A stretch of DNA of 33,654 nt from NCBI GenBank assembly GCA_016871355.1, contig VFZC01000026.1, forward strand, positions 1 to 33,654, read 5' to 3'. Source of the stretch: Actinomycetota bacterium (lineage in GTDB: Bacteria; Actinomycetota; Acidimicrobiia; Acidimicrobiales; Ilumatobacteraceae). The translations under genes were made by a program, and so were the position numbers. Below the pieces are notes generated by a model. It did not search any database, was not told the DNA's origin, and saw only the letters and a program-made list of their open reading frames with translations. Below are positions 1 through 7,671 of the stretch, piece after piece; the stretch's first letter is position 1, and every line of letters starts with the position of its first letter.

Positions 1-154
1 AACGTCAGCCCGCTGACGTGACCTCAGAACGTCAGCCCGCTGACGTGACCTCAGAACGTCAGCCCGCTGACGTGACCTCAGAACGTCAGCCCGCTGACGT
101 GACCTCAGAACGTCAGCCCGCTGACGTGACCTCAGAACGTCAGCCCGCTGACGT
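1..154. repeat. 27-bp tandem array of perfect palindromes
   Basis: Five complete 27-bp units start at bases 1, 28, 55, 82 and 109, and a partial sixth starts at 136. Each unit carries the 18-base palindrome ACGTCAGCCCGCTGACGT (at 2-19, 29-46, 56-73, 83-100, 110-127 and 137-154), which can fold as a 7-bp stem with a 4-base loop. The spacer is GTGACCTCA. The full copies are identical. The array begins exactly at the window edge and probably continues to the left. The last copy overlaps the 3' end of the minus-strand peroxiredoxin gene and contains its TGA at 142-140. It could be a multi-hairpin 3' end, a REP-like element or a protein-binding array; the sequence does not decide which. Confidence 0.97.
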
Positions 155-592
155 CAGGGCGGCGGTCAATTCGTCGACCGACCGGAACGTGAGGCCGGCC
201 AGGGCCCGATGGGCGTAGCGCACGGTTCCGCCGGCATCCACCACGAACACGCTGCGACGCATGAACCCGAGCGGGCCGAGCACGCCGTACGAACCGGCGA
301 CCTTCTTGTCGACGTCGGCGAGGAGCGGAAAGCGGAAGCCGTGCTTGTCGGCGAACTTCTCGTGGCTCGACACGTCTTGAGCCGAGATCGCCAGCACGAC
401 CGCATCGAGGTTCTCGAACTGGGCCAACTCGTCGTTGTACGAGTTCAGCTGCTTGGTGCACACCGGTGTGTCGTCGCCGGGATAGAAGACCACGACGGTC
501 GGACGGCCGCGGTATTCGGACAACGAATACGAGCGACCTCCCGTACCGGGAAGTGTGAAGTCAGGAGCCTGATCGCCGACACCGAGAGCCAT
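140..592 (-). CDS. bcp: BCP/PrxQ-type peroxiredoxin (thiol peroxidase)
   Basis: A 150-aa AhpC/TSA-fold peroxiredoxin expected to reduce hydrogen peroxide and organic peroxides in the cytoplasm. The family pattern is clear: an N-terminal [10 protein letters not shown], then [13 protein letters not shown] with the peroxidatic cysteine at C45, preceded by Thr43. The resolving cysteine found five residues later in Escherichia coli BCP is Asn50 here, and no other cysteine is present, so it should act as a 1-Cys enzyme reduced by an external thiol. Mycothiol is a reasonable candidate because mshC lies in this window (inference). The ATG at 592 follows an AAAGG ribosome site at the usual distance. 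The last codons and the stop lie inside the tandem palindrome array. The 32-bp gap to yebC shows no clear terminator. Confidence 0.93.
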   Translation of the reverse strand: MALGVGDQAPDFTLPGTGGRSYSLSEYRGRPTVVVFYPGDDTPVCTKQLNSYNDELAQFENLDAVVLAISAQDVSSHEKFADKHGFRFPLLADVDKKVAGSYGVLGPLGFMRRSVFVVDAGGTVRYAHRALAGLTFRSVDELTAALTSAG

Positions 593-624
593 GATTCGCC
601 TTTCGTCGAGAGAAATGAGTCGTA

Positions 625-1371
625 TCAGCCGACGCTCTCCAACATGTCATCGGAGATGTCGAAATTGGAGAACACGTCCTGGACGTCGTCGTTGTCCTCG
701 AGTGCTTCCATGATCTTCAAGATCTTTCGAGCCGCTTCGGCATCGGTGACTTCGATTTGGGTCGACGAAACCATCGTGGAGTCGGCTGACTGGACGCTGA
801 GACCGGCCGACTCGAGCGCGGCTTTGACGTCGTAGACCACCGACGGCTCGGTGAGGATGCGCCACGAGGATCCGTCGCGGGTGATGTCGTCAGCCCCGGC
901 GTCGAGAGCGGCCATCATGACGTCGTCTTCGGCCGCCGATCCATCGAGAAGGATCACGCCGCGGCGGCTGAATTGCCAGCCCACCGCACCCGGCTCGGCC
1001 ATCGAACCGCCCAACTTGGAGAAGATGTTACGAATCTCGCCGCCGGTGCGATTGCGATTGTCGGTGAGTGTCTCGACCATGAGAGCCACGCCACCGGGGG
1101 CGTACCCCTCGTACACGATCGACTCGTAGGTGCCTCCGTCATTGACACCCGATCCGCGTTTGATCGCGCGGTCGATGGCGTCGTTTGTCATCTGCGCCGC
1201 CTTGGCCTTCTGCACGACGGTACGTAGCGATGCATTCGTGGATGGATCTCCGCCTCCTTCACGGGCGGCCACTTCGAGCTGACGAGCGATCTTGGCGAAG
1301 AGCTTGCCGCGCGCCTTGTCGGCCGCACCCTTCTTGTGTTTGATGGTTGCCCATTTAGAGTGTCCGGACAC
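625..1371 (-). CDS. yebC: YebC/PmpR (TACO1) family regulatory protein
   Basis: A 248-aa protein of full family length. The N-terminus has the diagnostic [14 protein letters not shown] motif followed by [18 protein letters not shown] and the conserved [16 protein letters not shown] segment. Family members have been described as DNA-binding regulators (PmpR) and, more recently, as factors that relieve ribosome stalling at proline-rich stretches; which applies here is not visible. The start is GTG at 1371, because the conserved SGHSKW begins at residue 2. Its ribosome site AGGTGA overlaps the last codons of pdxT, leaving only 3 bases between the genes, so the two are probably translationally coupled. 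The pdxS-pdxT-yebC order matches mycobacteria, where ruvC follows; here the peroxiredoxin gene follows instead. Confidence 0.96.
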   Translation of the reverse strand: MSGHSKWATIKHKKGAADKARGKLFAKIARQLEVAAREGGGDPSTNASLRTVVQKAKAAQMTNDAIDRAIKRGSGVNDGGTYESIVYEGYAPGGVALMVETLTDNRNRTGGEIRNIFSKLGGSMAEPGAVGWQFSRRGVILLDGSAAEDDVMMAALDAGADDITRDGSSWRILTEPSVVYDVKAALESAGLSVQSADSTMVSSTQIEVTDAEAARKILKIMEALEDNDDVQDVFSNFDISDDMLESVG

Positions 1372-1374
1372 GGT

Positions 1375-1965
1375 TCACCTCACGGCTAGTTGGGACTCGA
1401 CGAGATCGAGAAACAAACGATGGATACGCGAATCGGGGGTCAATTCGGGATGGAAGGACGCCGCCATGATGCGACCCGAACGGATGAGAACGGGTGCATC
1501 GTTCCAGGAAGCGAGAACCTCGACGCCACTCCCCAACGTCTCGATGGCTGGTGCGCGAATGAAGATCGCGTGGAACGGAGTGTCGAGGGAGGTGACCGAC
1601 AGATCGCATTCGAACGAGTCGACTTGGCGACCGTAGGCGTTGCGACGAACCGTGGCGTCGATGGCCGAGAAAGAGATCTGGTCGTCGCGGCCGTCGAGAA
1701 TGTTCGAAGACAACAGAATCATTCCCGCGCAGGTTCCGAACACCGCGAGACCCGAAACGATCGCGTTGGCGAGTGGGCCCACCAGACCCGATGACGTGAG
1801 CAAGTTGCTCATCGTGGTGCTCTCTCCACCGGGCAACACCAGACCATCGAGTCCGGTCAGGTGCTCGGGACGACGAACCTCGACGACGTCGGCGCCGAGA
1901 GCGATGAACTTCTCAGCGTGAGCCGCGAACGCACCCTGAAGAGCCAGGACACCGATACGCGCCAT
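1375..1965 (-). CDS. pdxT: Pyridoxal 5'-phosphate synthase glutaminase subunit PdxT
   Basis: A 196-aa class I glutamine amidotransferase that supplies ammonia to PdxS in the DXP-independent PLP pathway. Visible features are the LPGGEST oxyanion segment at about residues 44-50, the nucleophile C79 in FGTCAGM, and H172/E174 in the FHPEL motif that complete the triad. The length is normal. It follows pdxS by 15 bases, and both should form the PdxS12-PdxT12 complex. The ATG at 1965 is preferred because MARIGVLALQG is the usual family N-terminus; no strong ribosome site is seen in the short gap. Confidence 0.97.
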   Translation of the reverse strand: MARIGVLALQGAFAAHAEKFIALGADVVEVRRPEHLTGLDGLVLPGGESTTMSNLLTSSGLVGPLANAIVSGLAVFGTCAGMILLSSNILDGRDDQISFSAIDATVRRNAYGRQVDSFECDLSVTSLDTPFHAIFIRAPAIETLGSGVEVLASWNDAPVLIRSGRIMAASFHPELTPDSRIHRLFLDLVESQLAVR

Positions 1966-1980
1966 GGCCTGGGGGCCTCG

Positions 1981-2868
1981 TCACCAGCCGCGCTCCGCGT
2001 ATCGCTGGTTGATCTCGTCCATGCCGATGCCGGTCATGGGTGCACCCAATCCACGGCTGACCTTGGCGAGGATGTCGGGGTTGTCGAAGTGAGTGGTGGC
2101 CTCGACGATGGCCTTGGCACGCACTGCCGGCGTTTCACTCTTGAAGATTCCCGAACCGACGAACACCGCTTCGGCGCCCAATTGCATCGCCAACGCCGCA
2201 TCGGCCGGTGTGGCCAGGCCACCCGCGCAGAACAACGGAACCGGCAACTTGCCGGTCTGGGCGATTTCCTGAACGAGCGGAAGTGGCGCCTGCAATTTCT
2301 TGGCCCAGTCGAACAACTCGGCCGAATCGGCGGTGCCGATGCGGCGAATGTCGCCGAGAATCGAACGCAAGTGCCGAACGGCTTCCACGACGTTGCCGGT
2401 TCCGGCTTCGCCCTTCGAGCGAATCATGGCCGCACCTTCGGAGATGCGACGCAGCGCTTCACCAAGGTTGGTGGCACCGCAGACGAACGGAACCGCGAAC
2501 TTGTACTTGTCGATGTGATGTGCTTCGTCGGCCGGAGTGAGCACTTCACTCTCGTCGACGAAGTCGACACCCAGCGACTGGAGGACTTGCGCTTCGACGA
2601 AATGACCGATGCGGGCCTTGGCCATCACCGGAATCGAGACGGCCTTCTTGATGCCTTCGATCATTTCGGGATCGCTCATACGAGCGACACCGCCGTCCTT
2701 GCGAATGTCGGCCGGAACACGCTCGAGGGCCATGACGGCACACGCTCCGGCATCCTCGGCGATCTTGGCTTGCTCGGGGGTGACGACGTCCATGATGACG
2801 CCGCCCTTCAGCATTTCGGCGAGACCGCGCTTGACCGGGAACGAACCGGTGACCGGAGACGAAGACAT
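1981..2868 (-). CDS. pdxS: Pyridoxal 5'-phosphate synthase lyase subunit PdxS
   Basis: A 295-aa TIM-barrel synthase that makes PLP from ribose 5-phosphate, glyceraldehyde 3-phosphate and ammonia from PdxT. The family signature [20 protein letters not shown] is present with Asp27. The two catalytic lysines are K84 (in VMAKAR) and K152 (in RSKGEAGTG), and the phosphate-binding glycine segments are intact. The ATG at 2868 has no Shine-Dalgarno sequence. A TAGCCT box ends exactly six bases before it, so the transcript is probably leaderless. It is the first gene of a pdxS-pdxT-yebC group, and the upstream lipoprotein gene ends 56 bases before its start. Confidence 0.98.
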   Translation of the reverse strand: MSSSPVTGSFPVKRGLAEMLKGGVIMDVVTPEQAKIAEDAGACAVMALERVPADIRKDGGVARMSDPEMIEGIKKAVSIPVMAKARIGHFVEAQVLQSLGVDFVDESEVLTPADEAHHIDKYKFAVPFVCGATNLGEALRRISEGAAMIRSKGEAGTGNVVEAVRHLRSILGDIRRIGTADSAELFDWAKKLQAPLPLVQEIAQTGKLPVPLFCAGGLATPADAALAMQLGAEAVFVGSGIFKSETPAVRAKAIVEATTHFDNPDILAKVSRGLGAPMTGIGMDEINQRYAERGW

Positions 2869-2874
2869 ACGGGC

Positions 2875-2880
2875 AGGCTA
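2875..2880 (-). promoter_or_regulatory. -10 box for leaderless pdxS transcript
   Basis: The minus strand reads TAGCCT, then GCCCGT, then the pdxS ATG at 2868. A TANNNT hexamer six bases before the start codon is the arrangement of actinobacterial leaderless promoters. No clear -35 hexamer is visible. Confidence 0.6.
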
Positions 2881-2924
2881 ACGGCGGGTCGAACGGGCCG
2901 AGTGATCGATTGACGGGCCGGGCG

Positions 2925-4058
2925 TCACGGCCAGTCGACGTCGGCGATGGCCTGGCCGGCGGGAACCTCGGCCGCTTGACCCTTGCGGATCAGTTGAACC
3001 CAGGTTCGGCCGGGGGTGAGTGCGATCTCGGTGCCGTCGTCGGCCGTGAGCGTCCAGCCGGAGTTCTTGTCGGCCCGCGACCACGTGCCGGTCACCATCG
3101 ATCCGCCGGTGAACACCCAGGCGACACCGTCACCGGTGGTCTGGGCTTCGGGGCTGCGCGAGTCGGCCACGCTGGTCTTGTACTCGCACACGAGGATCAC
3201 GACGTTGTGGGTGGAGACGCGGGTGCCGTCTGCTTCCACGTGCGGGTCGTCTTGGTGGCTGCGCACGTACAACCCGGAGCGGTCGTCCCATTCCCACGAC
3301 GACCGCATGTTGCCGTCCATGTTCACCTTGACGCCCGTCACCGGCGTTCCAGGAACCGGATCGGACGTCGATCGGTAGGCGAACTGAGGTGTGGGTCGAC
3401 CACCGCGACCTTCCTCGGCGGCCCAGATGGCCGACGTCTTAGCGAAGAGATTGTGCGGCGCGCGCTTGTCGGACGAGCGGAAGTAGCCGCCGTTCGGACC
3501 GGCCTCACCGACGCTCATGTTCACGAGGTCGGATTTGTTGATGAGACTCGTCACAGTGCTGTTGCCACCACTCCACACGAGCAACGGACGGTCGAGGCTG
3601 GTGCCCAGACTGATGTCCTGGGTGCGACCCGAACGAATGGGGCCGACCGGATCGGCGCCCTGCGAGTGGAACAGCGCGGCGAAGCGAGTCCACGACTCGA
3701 CGTTCTCTTCGTACACGATGTCGGCTGCGACCAGTCCCGACTGCGGCCAGGCGCCCGGCGCGTTGTCGATCTTGGCGATCAGAGCCGGTCGGTCGATCCA
3801 GCCCGTATCGGTGATCGGCAGTCCGGTGAGCGGGAAGGTCGGAAGTTCGATCACACCCGCGGTCGTGCTCGCGGGTGTGATCGATGCGGGAAGTGTGGTG
3901 ACGGGTGATGTCGTCTCGACGACCGACGATGCGGGCGCCGTCTCGGCGGCGACGGTCACGCTCGCACGTTCTCCCCCGCCGCACGCGGCGAGGACGAACA
4001 ACGACGACACGATGAGTGCGACGAGACGAGTGGTGTTCGGGATCATGATCGGCTTCAT
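2925..4058 (-). CDS. DUF3048 family lipoprotein (YerB-like)
   Basis: A 377-aa secreted lipoprotein of unknown function. The chosen ATG at 4058 gives a type II signal peptide: MKP, a hydrophobic core LVALIVSSLFVL, and lipobox LAAC with the lipidated C26. A longer reading frame upstream is not credible because AAGGAA sits just before 4058 and the signal peptide starts there. After a Thr/Ser/Val-rich linker, the DUF3048 domain begins with IDNAPGAWPQSGLVAADIVYEE and continues with GPIRSGRTQDI and KRAPHNLF, all hallmarks of the family. The start overlaps the htpX stop (TGATG), so it is co-translated with htpX and lemA. I know of no established biochemical role; an envelope function is inferred only from the signal. 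Confidence 0.9.
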   Translation of the reverse strand: MKPIMIPNTTRLVALIVSSLFVLAACGGGERASVTVAAETAPASSVVETTSPVTTLPASITPASTTAGVIELPTFPLTGLPITDTGWIDRPALIAKIDNAPGAWPQSGLVAADIVYEENVESWTRFAALFHSQGADPVGPIRSGRTQDISLGTSLDRPLLVWSGGNSTVTSLINKSDLVNMSVGEAGPNGGYFRSSDKRAPHNLFAKTSAIWAAEEGRGGRPTPQFAYRSTSDPVPGTPVTGVKVNMDGNMRSSWEWDDRSGLYVRSHQDDPHVEADGTRVSTHNVVILVCEYKTSVADSRSPEAQTTGDGVAWVFTGGSMVTGTWSRADKNSGWTLTADDGTEIALTPGRTWVQLIRKGQAAEVPAGQAIADVDWP

Positions 4059-4963
4059 CACAGTTCCTTCAGCAGTGCGATGCGTTCGTCGAGTGGTGGG
4101 TGGGTGTCGAACATTCGATGGAACCAACCCAGGCGTCCCTCGTCGCGAACACCGGACAACGGCTGTTCGATCCACATGTGGGCGGTCGCCATGGATGCCG
4201 AATGTGTGGCCGTGGTGTCAGCCTTCAACTTCTCGAGTGCCGAGATGAGGCCCGGTGGGTAGCGCGTCATCTGACACGCCGAGATGTCGGCGAGAGTCTC
4301 ACGACGCCGACTCACGGCTGCCTGCATCGCCCGAGCGATGAGCGGTGACAACAACAGCAGAACGAATCCGAACAAGGCCAGAGGATTGCCGGAATCGTTG
4401 CGGTCGCCGGCTCGGCGAGCTCGACCACCGTTCCACCACATCATGCGGATGGCCAGATCGGTCATGATGGCCACGGTTCCGACGAGCGTGACGGCGATGG
4501 TGCTCACGAGGATGTCGTAGTTCCGGATGTGTGACAGCTCGTGCGCGATCACACCTTCCAACTCGACTCGACTCATTTGGTCGAGGAGACCGGTGGTCAC
4601 GGCGATGGCGGCATGACGCGGATTGCGTCCGGTGGCGAAGGCGTTGGGCGCGATGTCTTCGATGACGTACACGCGCGGCTTGGGAAGACCACTCGCGATG
4701 CACAGACCTTCCACGAGGTTGTGCAGACGTTGGTAGGTCTCCGGATCGGCCGGTTTGGCCCGACTCACCGCCAGTGCGATCGAGTCGGACTTCCAGTACG
4801 AACCCCAGGCGATGGCCAAGGCGATGACGGCCGAGATCAGCAGGGAGAAGGGGCCTCCGCCCGACAGGTAACCGACGACGGCTCCGACGGCGACGACGAA
4901 GAGCACGAAGCCGGCCACGAGAAAGGCCGAGCGGCGTTTGTTGGAACGAATCGCGTCGAACAT
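4058..4963 (-). CDS. htpX: HtpX-like M48 membrane zinc metalloprotease
   Basis: A 301-aa integral membrane protease that in relatives degrades misfolded membrane proteins. Two hydrophobic spans lie near residues 12-33 and 38-55. The zinc motif is HELSH at 141-145 (H141, E142, H145) and the third-ligand segment RRRETLADISA lies near 220-230 with E222 and D226. Further hydrophobic stretches at about 152-172 and 193-212 flank the site. The C-terminal THPPLDERIALL is typical of M48B proteases. The gene starts four bases after lemA stops, with no ribosome site, so coupling is likely. LemA and HtpX genes are commonly adjacent in bacteria. Confidence 0.96.
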   Translation of the reverse strand: MFDAIRSNKRRSAFLVAGFVLFVVAVGAVVGYLSGGGPFSLLISAVIALAIAWGSYWKSDSIALAVSRAKPADPETYQRLHNLVEGLCIASGLPKPRVYVIEDIAPNAFATGRNPRHAAIAVTTGLLDQMSRVELEGVIAHELSHIRNYDILVSTIAVTLVGTVAIMTDLAIRMMWWNGGRARRAGDRNDSGNPLALFGFVLLLLSPLIARAMQAAVSRRRETLADISACQMTRYPPGLISALEKLKADTTATHSASMATAHMWIEQPLSGVRDEGRLGWFHRMFDTHPPLDERIALLKEL

Positions 4964-4967
4964 CGGT

Positions 4968-5519
4968 TCAGAACGACACCGAGGGTGGAGTCTGAGCGGC
5001 CTCGTCGGCTTCGAAGAACTCGCGACGGGTGAACGTGCCGATCTTGGCCACGATCACGGTCGGGAAGGTGTCGAGATTGTTGTGATACGCGAGCACCGAG
5101 TCGTTGTAGAACTGACGCGCGTAGGCCACGCGACTCTCGGTGGCCGTGAGTTCTTCTTGCAGGTTCAAGAAGTTCTGGTTGGCCTTCAGATCGGGATACG
5201 CCTCCGACAAGGCGAACAGACTCTTCAGGGTTCCGGTCACGAGGTTGTCGGCGGCCGCCTGCGAATGCGGATCGGACGGCGCGGACATGGCCGCGTTGCG
5301 GGCGTTGATCACGGCTTCGAGGGTCTGCCGCTCGTGGGCGGCGTACCCCTTGACGGTTTCGACGAGGTTGGGGATCAGGTCGAGCCGACGCTTCAACTGG
5401 ACGTCGATCTGCGACCAGGCGTTGTCGACGGTGTTACGAGCCCGAATGAGTCCGTTGTACGTGACGACCACGTACACGAGCAGCAGGGCGACGACGATGA
5501 GAACGATGATCCAGGTCAC
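4968..5519 (-). CDS. lemA: LemA family membrane protein
   Basis: A 183-aa protein with one N-terminal membrane span (about residues 2-20) followed by the LemA helical domain: YNGLIRARNTVDNAWSQIDVQLKRR, then LIPNLVETVKGYAAHE. The length and motif order are normal. Its molecular role is poorly defined; co-occurrence with HtpX suggests envelope stress or membrane protein quality control. The GTG at 5519 overlaps the stop of the upstream glycosyltransferase gene (GTGA). A TAAACT box six bases upstream, inside the end of that gene, may provide its own leaderless start. Confidence 0.95.
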   Translation of the reverse strand: MTWIIVLIVVALLLVYVVVTYNGLIRARNTVDNAWSQIDVQLKRRLDLIPNLVETVKGYAAHERQTLEAVINARNAAMSAPSDPHSQAAADNLVTGTLKSLFALSEAYPDLKANQNFLNLQEELTATESRVAYARQFYNDSVLAYHNNLDTFPTVIVAKIGTFTRREFFEADEAAQTPPSVSF

Positions 5520-6715
5520 TGGGGCAGTTTACGGCGCAACCAGGCGCTCAGGAGTGCGCCCAGGTGGCGAATCACGCCGAAGACGCGACGCAGCTGGAGG
5601 AAAGTACTCGGTTCGTCAGCCGGAACCTGCGACGCGATCACCGACCGGTAGCGCTCGACGTACGCGCGAGCCAGACGCTCCATCGAGAACTCACTCGCCC
5701 GTTCGAGACCCTGGCGCTTCAAGTCATCGGCCAAACGGTCGTCTCCGAGAACCCGGACGAGAGCATTCGAAAGAGCGACGTCGTCGTCGGGCTCGACCAA
5801 TAAAGCGTTCACTTCGTGAGTCGCAACGTTTCGATAGCCGTCGATCGAACTGGCGACCACCGTCGCTCCGGCGGCCATACCTTCGAGGAGCACGACACCG
5901 AAACTCTCGCCCCCGAGGGACGGGGCGCAGAAGACTCGTGCTCGTCTCAAACGTTCGAACTTCTCGGTATCCGTGATGCGCCCCAGCCACGAGACACGAG
6001 CGTCGTCACCGTGCTCGCGTTTCAGGCGCGCGGTCTCGGGACCATCCGACGCGATCCACACCTGAAGTTCCGGATCGTCGATGCGACGGACGGCTCGCAG
6101 CAACACCTCGAGACCTTTTCGGGGTTCGTGACGACCGAGGAACAAGATGGCACGGTCGCGATGGACGGCCGAACCCTCGAATCGGTCGAGTTCGACACCG
6201 TTGGCGAGAATCTCGTACTCCTCGCCGAGGTATCGCTGCGCGAGCTCACGAGCGTCGACCGACACGGCCACACGATGGTCGATCGATTCGGCCAACGAGC
6301 GGACGACCTTGTTGAGGTACTTGTAACTGGCACTGTCTCCGGCGGCATGGAACGTGGCGACGATCGGAGCCATGTGCATCATCAGGGCGGTCAGCGTCGG
6401 ACCGGGCGACAAAGGCTCGTGCAGATGGAGAACGTCGAATTCTTCGTCGCGCAGAACACGAATGGTGCGCAACGCCGCGGCCGGATCGGGAGCGATCGGC
6501 GCGATCGATCCGTTGGCGGCGGTCGGCAAGGAGTCCCCGAGCGGTGTCACGAAGGTGTCGGGTGGCGCCCCGTCGCAGGGACCGAGTACGCGAACCTCGT
6601 GACCGATTTTTCGTAGCGCGCGGGCCAGTCCCAGGACCTGCCCCTGCACTCCCCCGGGCAACGTGAGCGAGTACGGGCAGATGATGCCGATGCGAAGGTG
6701 TTCGTTCGGCGACAT
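5516..6715 (-). CDS. pimA: PimA-like GT4 glycosyltransferase (phosphatidylinositol mannosyltransferase)
   Basis: A 399-aa GT-B fold, GT4 family glycosyltransferase. By similarity it adds the first mannose from GDP-mannose to phosphatidylinositol on the inner membrane face. Near the N-terminus is RIGIICPYSLTLPGGVQGQV (GGVQ acceptor loop), then LHLHEP and VATFHA, the donor-domain LFLGRHEPRKGLEVLL, and the nucleotide-sugar motif PSLGGESFGVVLLEGMAAG. All are as in mycobacterial PimA. The reading frame extends far upstream, but the start is the ATG at 6715: conserved sequence begins there and a TAGGTT box lies seven bases before it. In mycobacteria pimA directly follows the PatA-like gene; here an opposite-strand gene separates them. 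The exact acceptor is inferred from context. Confidence 0.9.
   Translation of the reverse strand: MSPNEHLRIGIICPYSLTLPGGVQGQVLGLARALRKIGHEVRVLGPCDGAPPDTFVTPLGDSLPTAANGSIAPIAPDPAAALRTIRVLRDEEFDVLHLHEPLSPGPTLTALMMHMAPIVATFHAAGDSASYKYLNKVVRSLAESIDHRVAVSVDARELAQRYLGEEYEILANGVELDRFEGSAVHRDRAILFLGRHEPRKGLEVLLRAVRRIDDPELQVWIASDGPETARLKREHGDDARVSWLGRITDTEKFERLRRARVFCAPSLGGESFGVVLLEGMAAGATVVASSIDGYRNVATHEVNALLVEPDDDVALSNALVRVLGDDRLADDLKRQGLERASEFSMERLARAYVERYRSVIASQVPADEPSTFLQLRRVFGVIRHLGALLSAWLRRKLPQ
5526..5531 (-). promoter_or_regulatory. -10 box for lemA inside the preceding gene
   Basis: The minus strand reads TAAACT, six bases (GCCCCA), then the lemA GTG at 5519. The box lies in the final codons of the glycosyltransferase gene. 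It could be fortuitous, but the spacing is identical to that at pdxS, pgsA and others in this window. Confidence 0.4.
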
Positions 6716-6722
6716 CCCCGTC

Positions 6723-6728
6723 AACCTA
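6723..6728 (-). promoter_or_regulatory. -10 box for pimA-like gene
   Basis: TAGGTT on the minus strand ends seven bases before the ATG at 6715, so the transcript would start at or one base before the start codon. It lies in a 68-bp divergent region shared with the plus-strand LLM gene. Confidence 0.5.
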
Positions 6729-6771
6729 CCCAGGTCACGCGGGTCGTACGGCCGGTCCGGACGTGCGGCGG

Positions 6772-6777
6772 TACGGT
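6772..6777 (+). promoter_or_regulatory. -10 box for LLM oxidoreductase gene
   Basis: TACGGT, then GAACTC, then the GTG at 6784. The six-base spacing favours 6784 over the in-frame GTG at 6763 as the true start. Confidence 0.55.
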
Positions 6778-6783
6778 GAACTC

Positions 6784-7671
6784 GTGACTCTTCCCGCTTT
6801 GTCTCTCGTCGCCACTCCAACCAAGCGGCGTCCCGTGATCGAACTGGCGCAACGGGCCGAACAACTCGGATTCCCCGCCATTGCGTGTCCGTCGCTGGGC
6901 AGTGCTCTCGGCCTCTGCGCGAGTCTCGCCCACGAGACGTCGTCGATCCGCTTCTATACGGCGATTCAAGGGATCTACGGATCGACCGCCCACGAGATGG
7001 GAACGTTGGCCAGTCACATTCACGAGACAAGCGGTGGACGATTCGCCCTCGGTCTCGGAGTGAGCCACGAGCCGATGGTGAAGCGTCTCGGCGTGCAAGC
7101 CGGACGACCACTGAGCGACATTCGCAACTACGTCGACACACTTCGAACCAACGAGAAGTACTCGGGTGAACTCCCTCCGATCTATCTGGCCGCCTTGCGC
7201 GACAAGATGCTCGATCTCGCCCAAGAGGTGGCCCAAGGTGCGTTGTGGGCCAACGCGAGTCATTCGTTCACGGTCGATCAGGTGAAGCGAGTGACCGGTG
7301 ATCGGTGGACGTTCCGCCTGTCGAACATGATTCCGACGGTGGTGAGCGACGACGTCGAAGCGGCCAAAGCCGTCAATCGCAAGACGATGATCAACTACGT
7401 TCGACTCCCCAACTACCGCAACTATTGGCGGGCGGCCGGCTACGGCGACGAAATGGATGCGGTCGAACGAACCATCGCCGAAGGTGGTGACGTCACCACG
7501 GTCATGTCGGATCGTTGGTTGACCGATTGCACATTGGCTGGTCCGGCGTCGGCCGTTCGCGACGGACTCGATCGGTGGTACGACCTCGGAATCGAGCCGA
7601 TTGCCGTGATGTCGAGCACCTCGGGAGGCCAAGTGAAGGCCGTCGCCGAACTCTTCGACGTCTATTCGTGA
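6784..7671 (+). CDS. LLM class F420-dependent oxidoreductase
   Basis: A 295-aa luciferase-like monooxygenase-fold protein, probably using F420 or flavin. Seen in order: LSLVATPTKRRPVIELAQRAEQLGFPAI (strand and helix 1 of the barrel), SSIRFYTAIQGIYGSTAHEMG, GGRFALGLGVSHEP, RPLSDIRNYVDTLR, PPIYLAALRDKMLDLA, and a C-terminal segment binding AVRDGLDRWYDLGIEPI. These match the LLM family; the substrate is unknown. It is the only plus-strand gene in the lipid cluster, sits between the PatA-like and PimA-like genes, and overlaps the PatA-like gene end by ten bases tail to tail. The start choice is set by the TACGGT box six bases before this GTG. An in-frame GTG at 6763 is the alternative. F420 use fits with npdG elsewhere in the window. 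Confidence 0.9.
   Translation: MTLPALSLVATPTKRRPVIELAQRAEQLGFPAIACPSLGSALGLCASLAHETSSIRFYTAIQGIYGSTAHEMGTLASHIHETSGGRFALGLGVSHEPMVKRLGVQAGRPLSDIRNYVDTLRTNEKYSGELPPIYLAALRDKMLDLAQEVAQGALWANASHSFTVDQVKRVTGDRWTFRLSNMIPTVVSDDVEAAKAVNRKTMINYVRLPNYRNYWRAAGYGDEMDAVERTIAEGGDVTTVMSDRWLTDCTLAGPASAVRDGLDRWYDLGIEPIAVMSSTSGGQVKAVAELFDVYS

Noticed and set aside
1-154. CRISPR array
   Set aside because: The units are contiguous direct repeats without unique spacers, and no cas gene is present.
18-218. Plus-strand ORF with a nine-residue repeat (TSERQPADV)
   Set aside because: It is the translation of the 27-bp palindromic array, continuing antisense into bcp; there is no ribosome site or family similarity.
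1861-2913. 350-aa plus-strand frame opposite pdxS
   Set aside because: A shadow frame of pdxS/pdxT rich in His, Arg and Asp, with no domain.
6716-7141. N-terminal extension of the PimA-like protein
   Set aside because: The extra residues are arginine-rich shadow sequence of the LLM gene; conserved GT4 sequence begins at the ATG at 6715.
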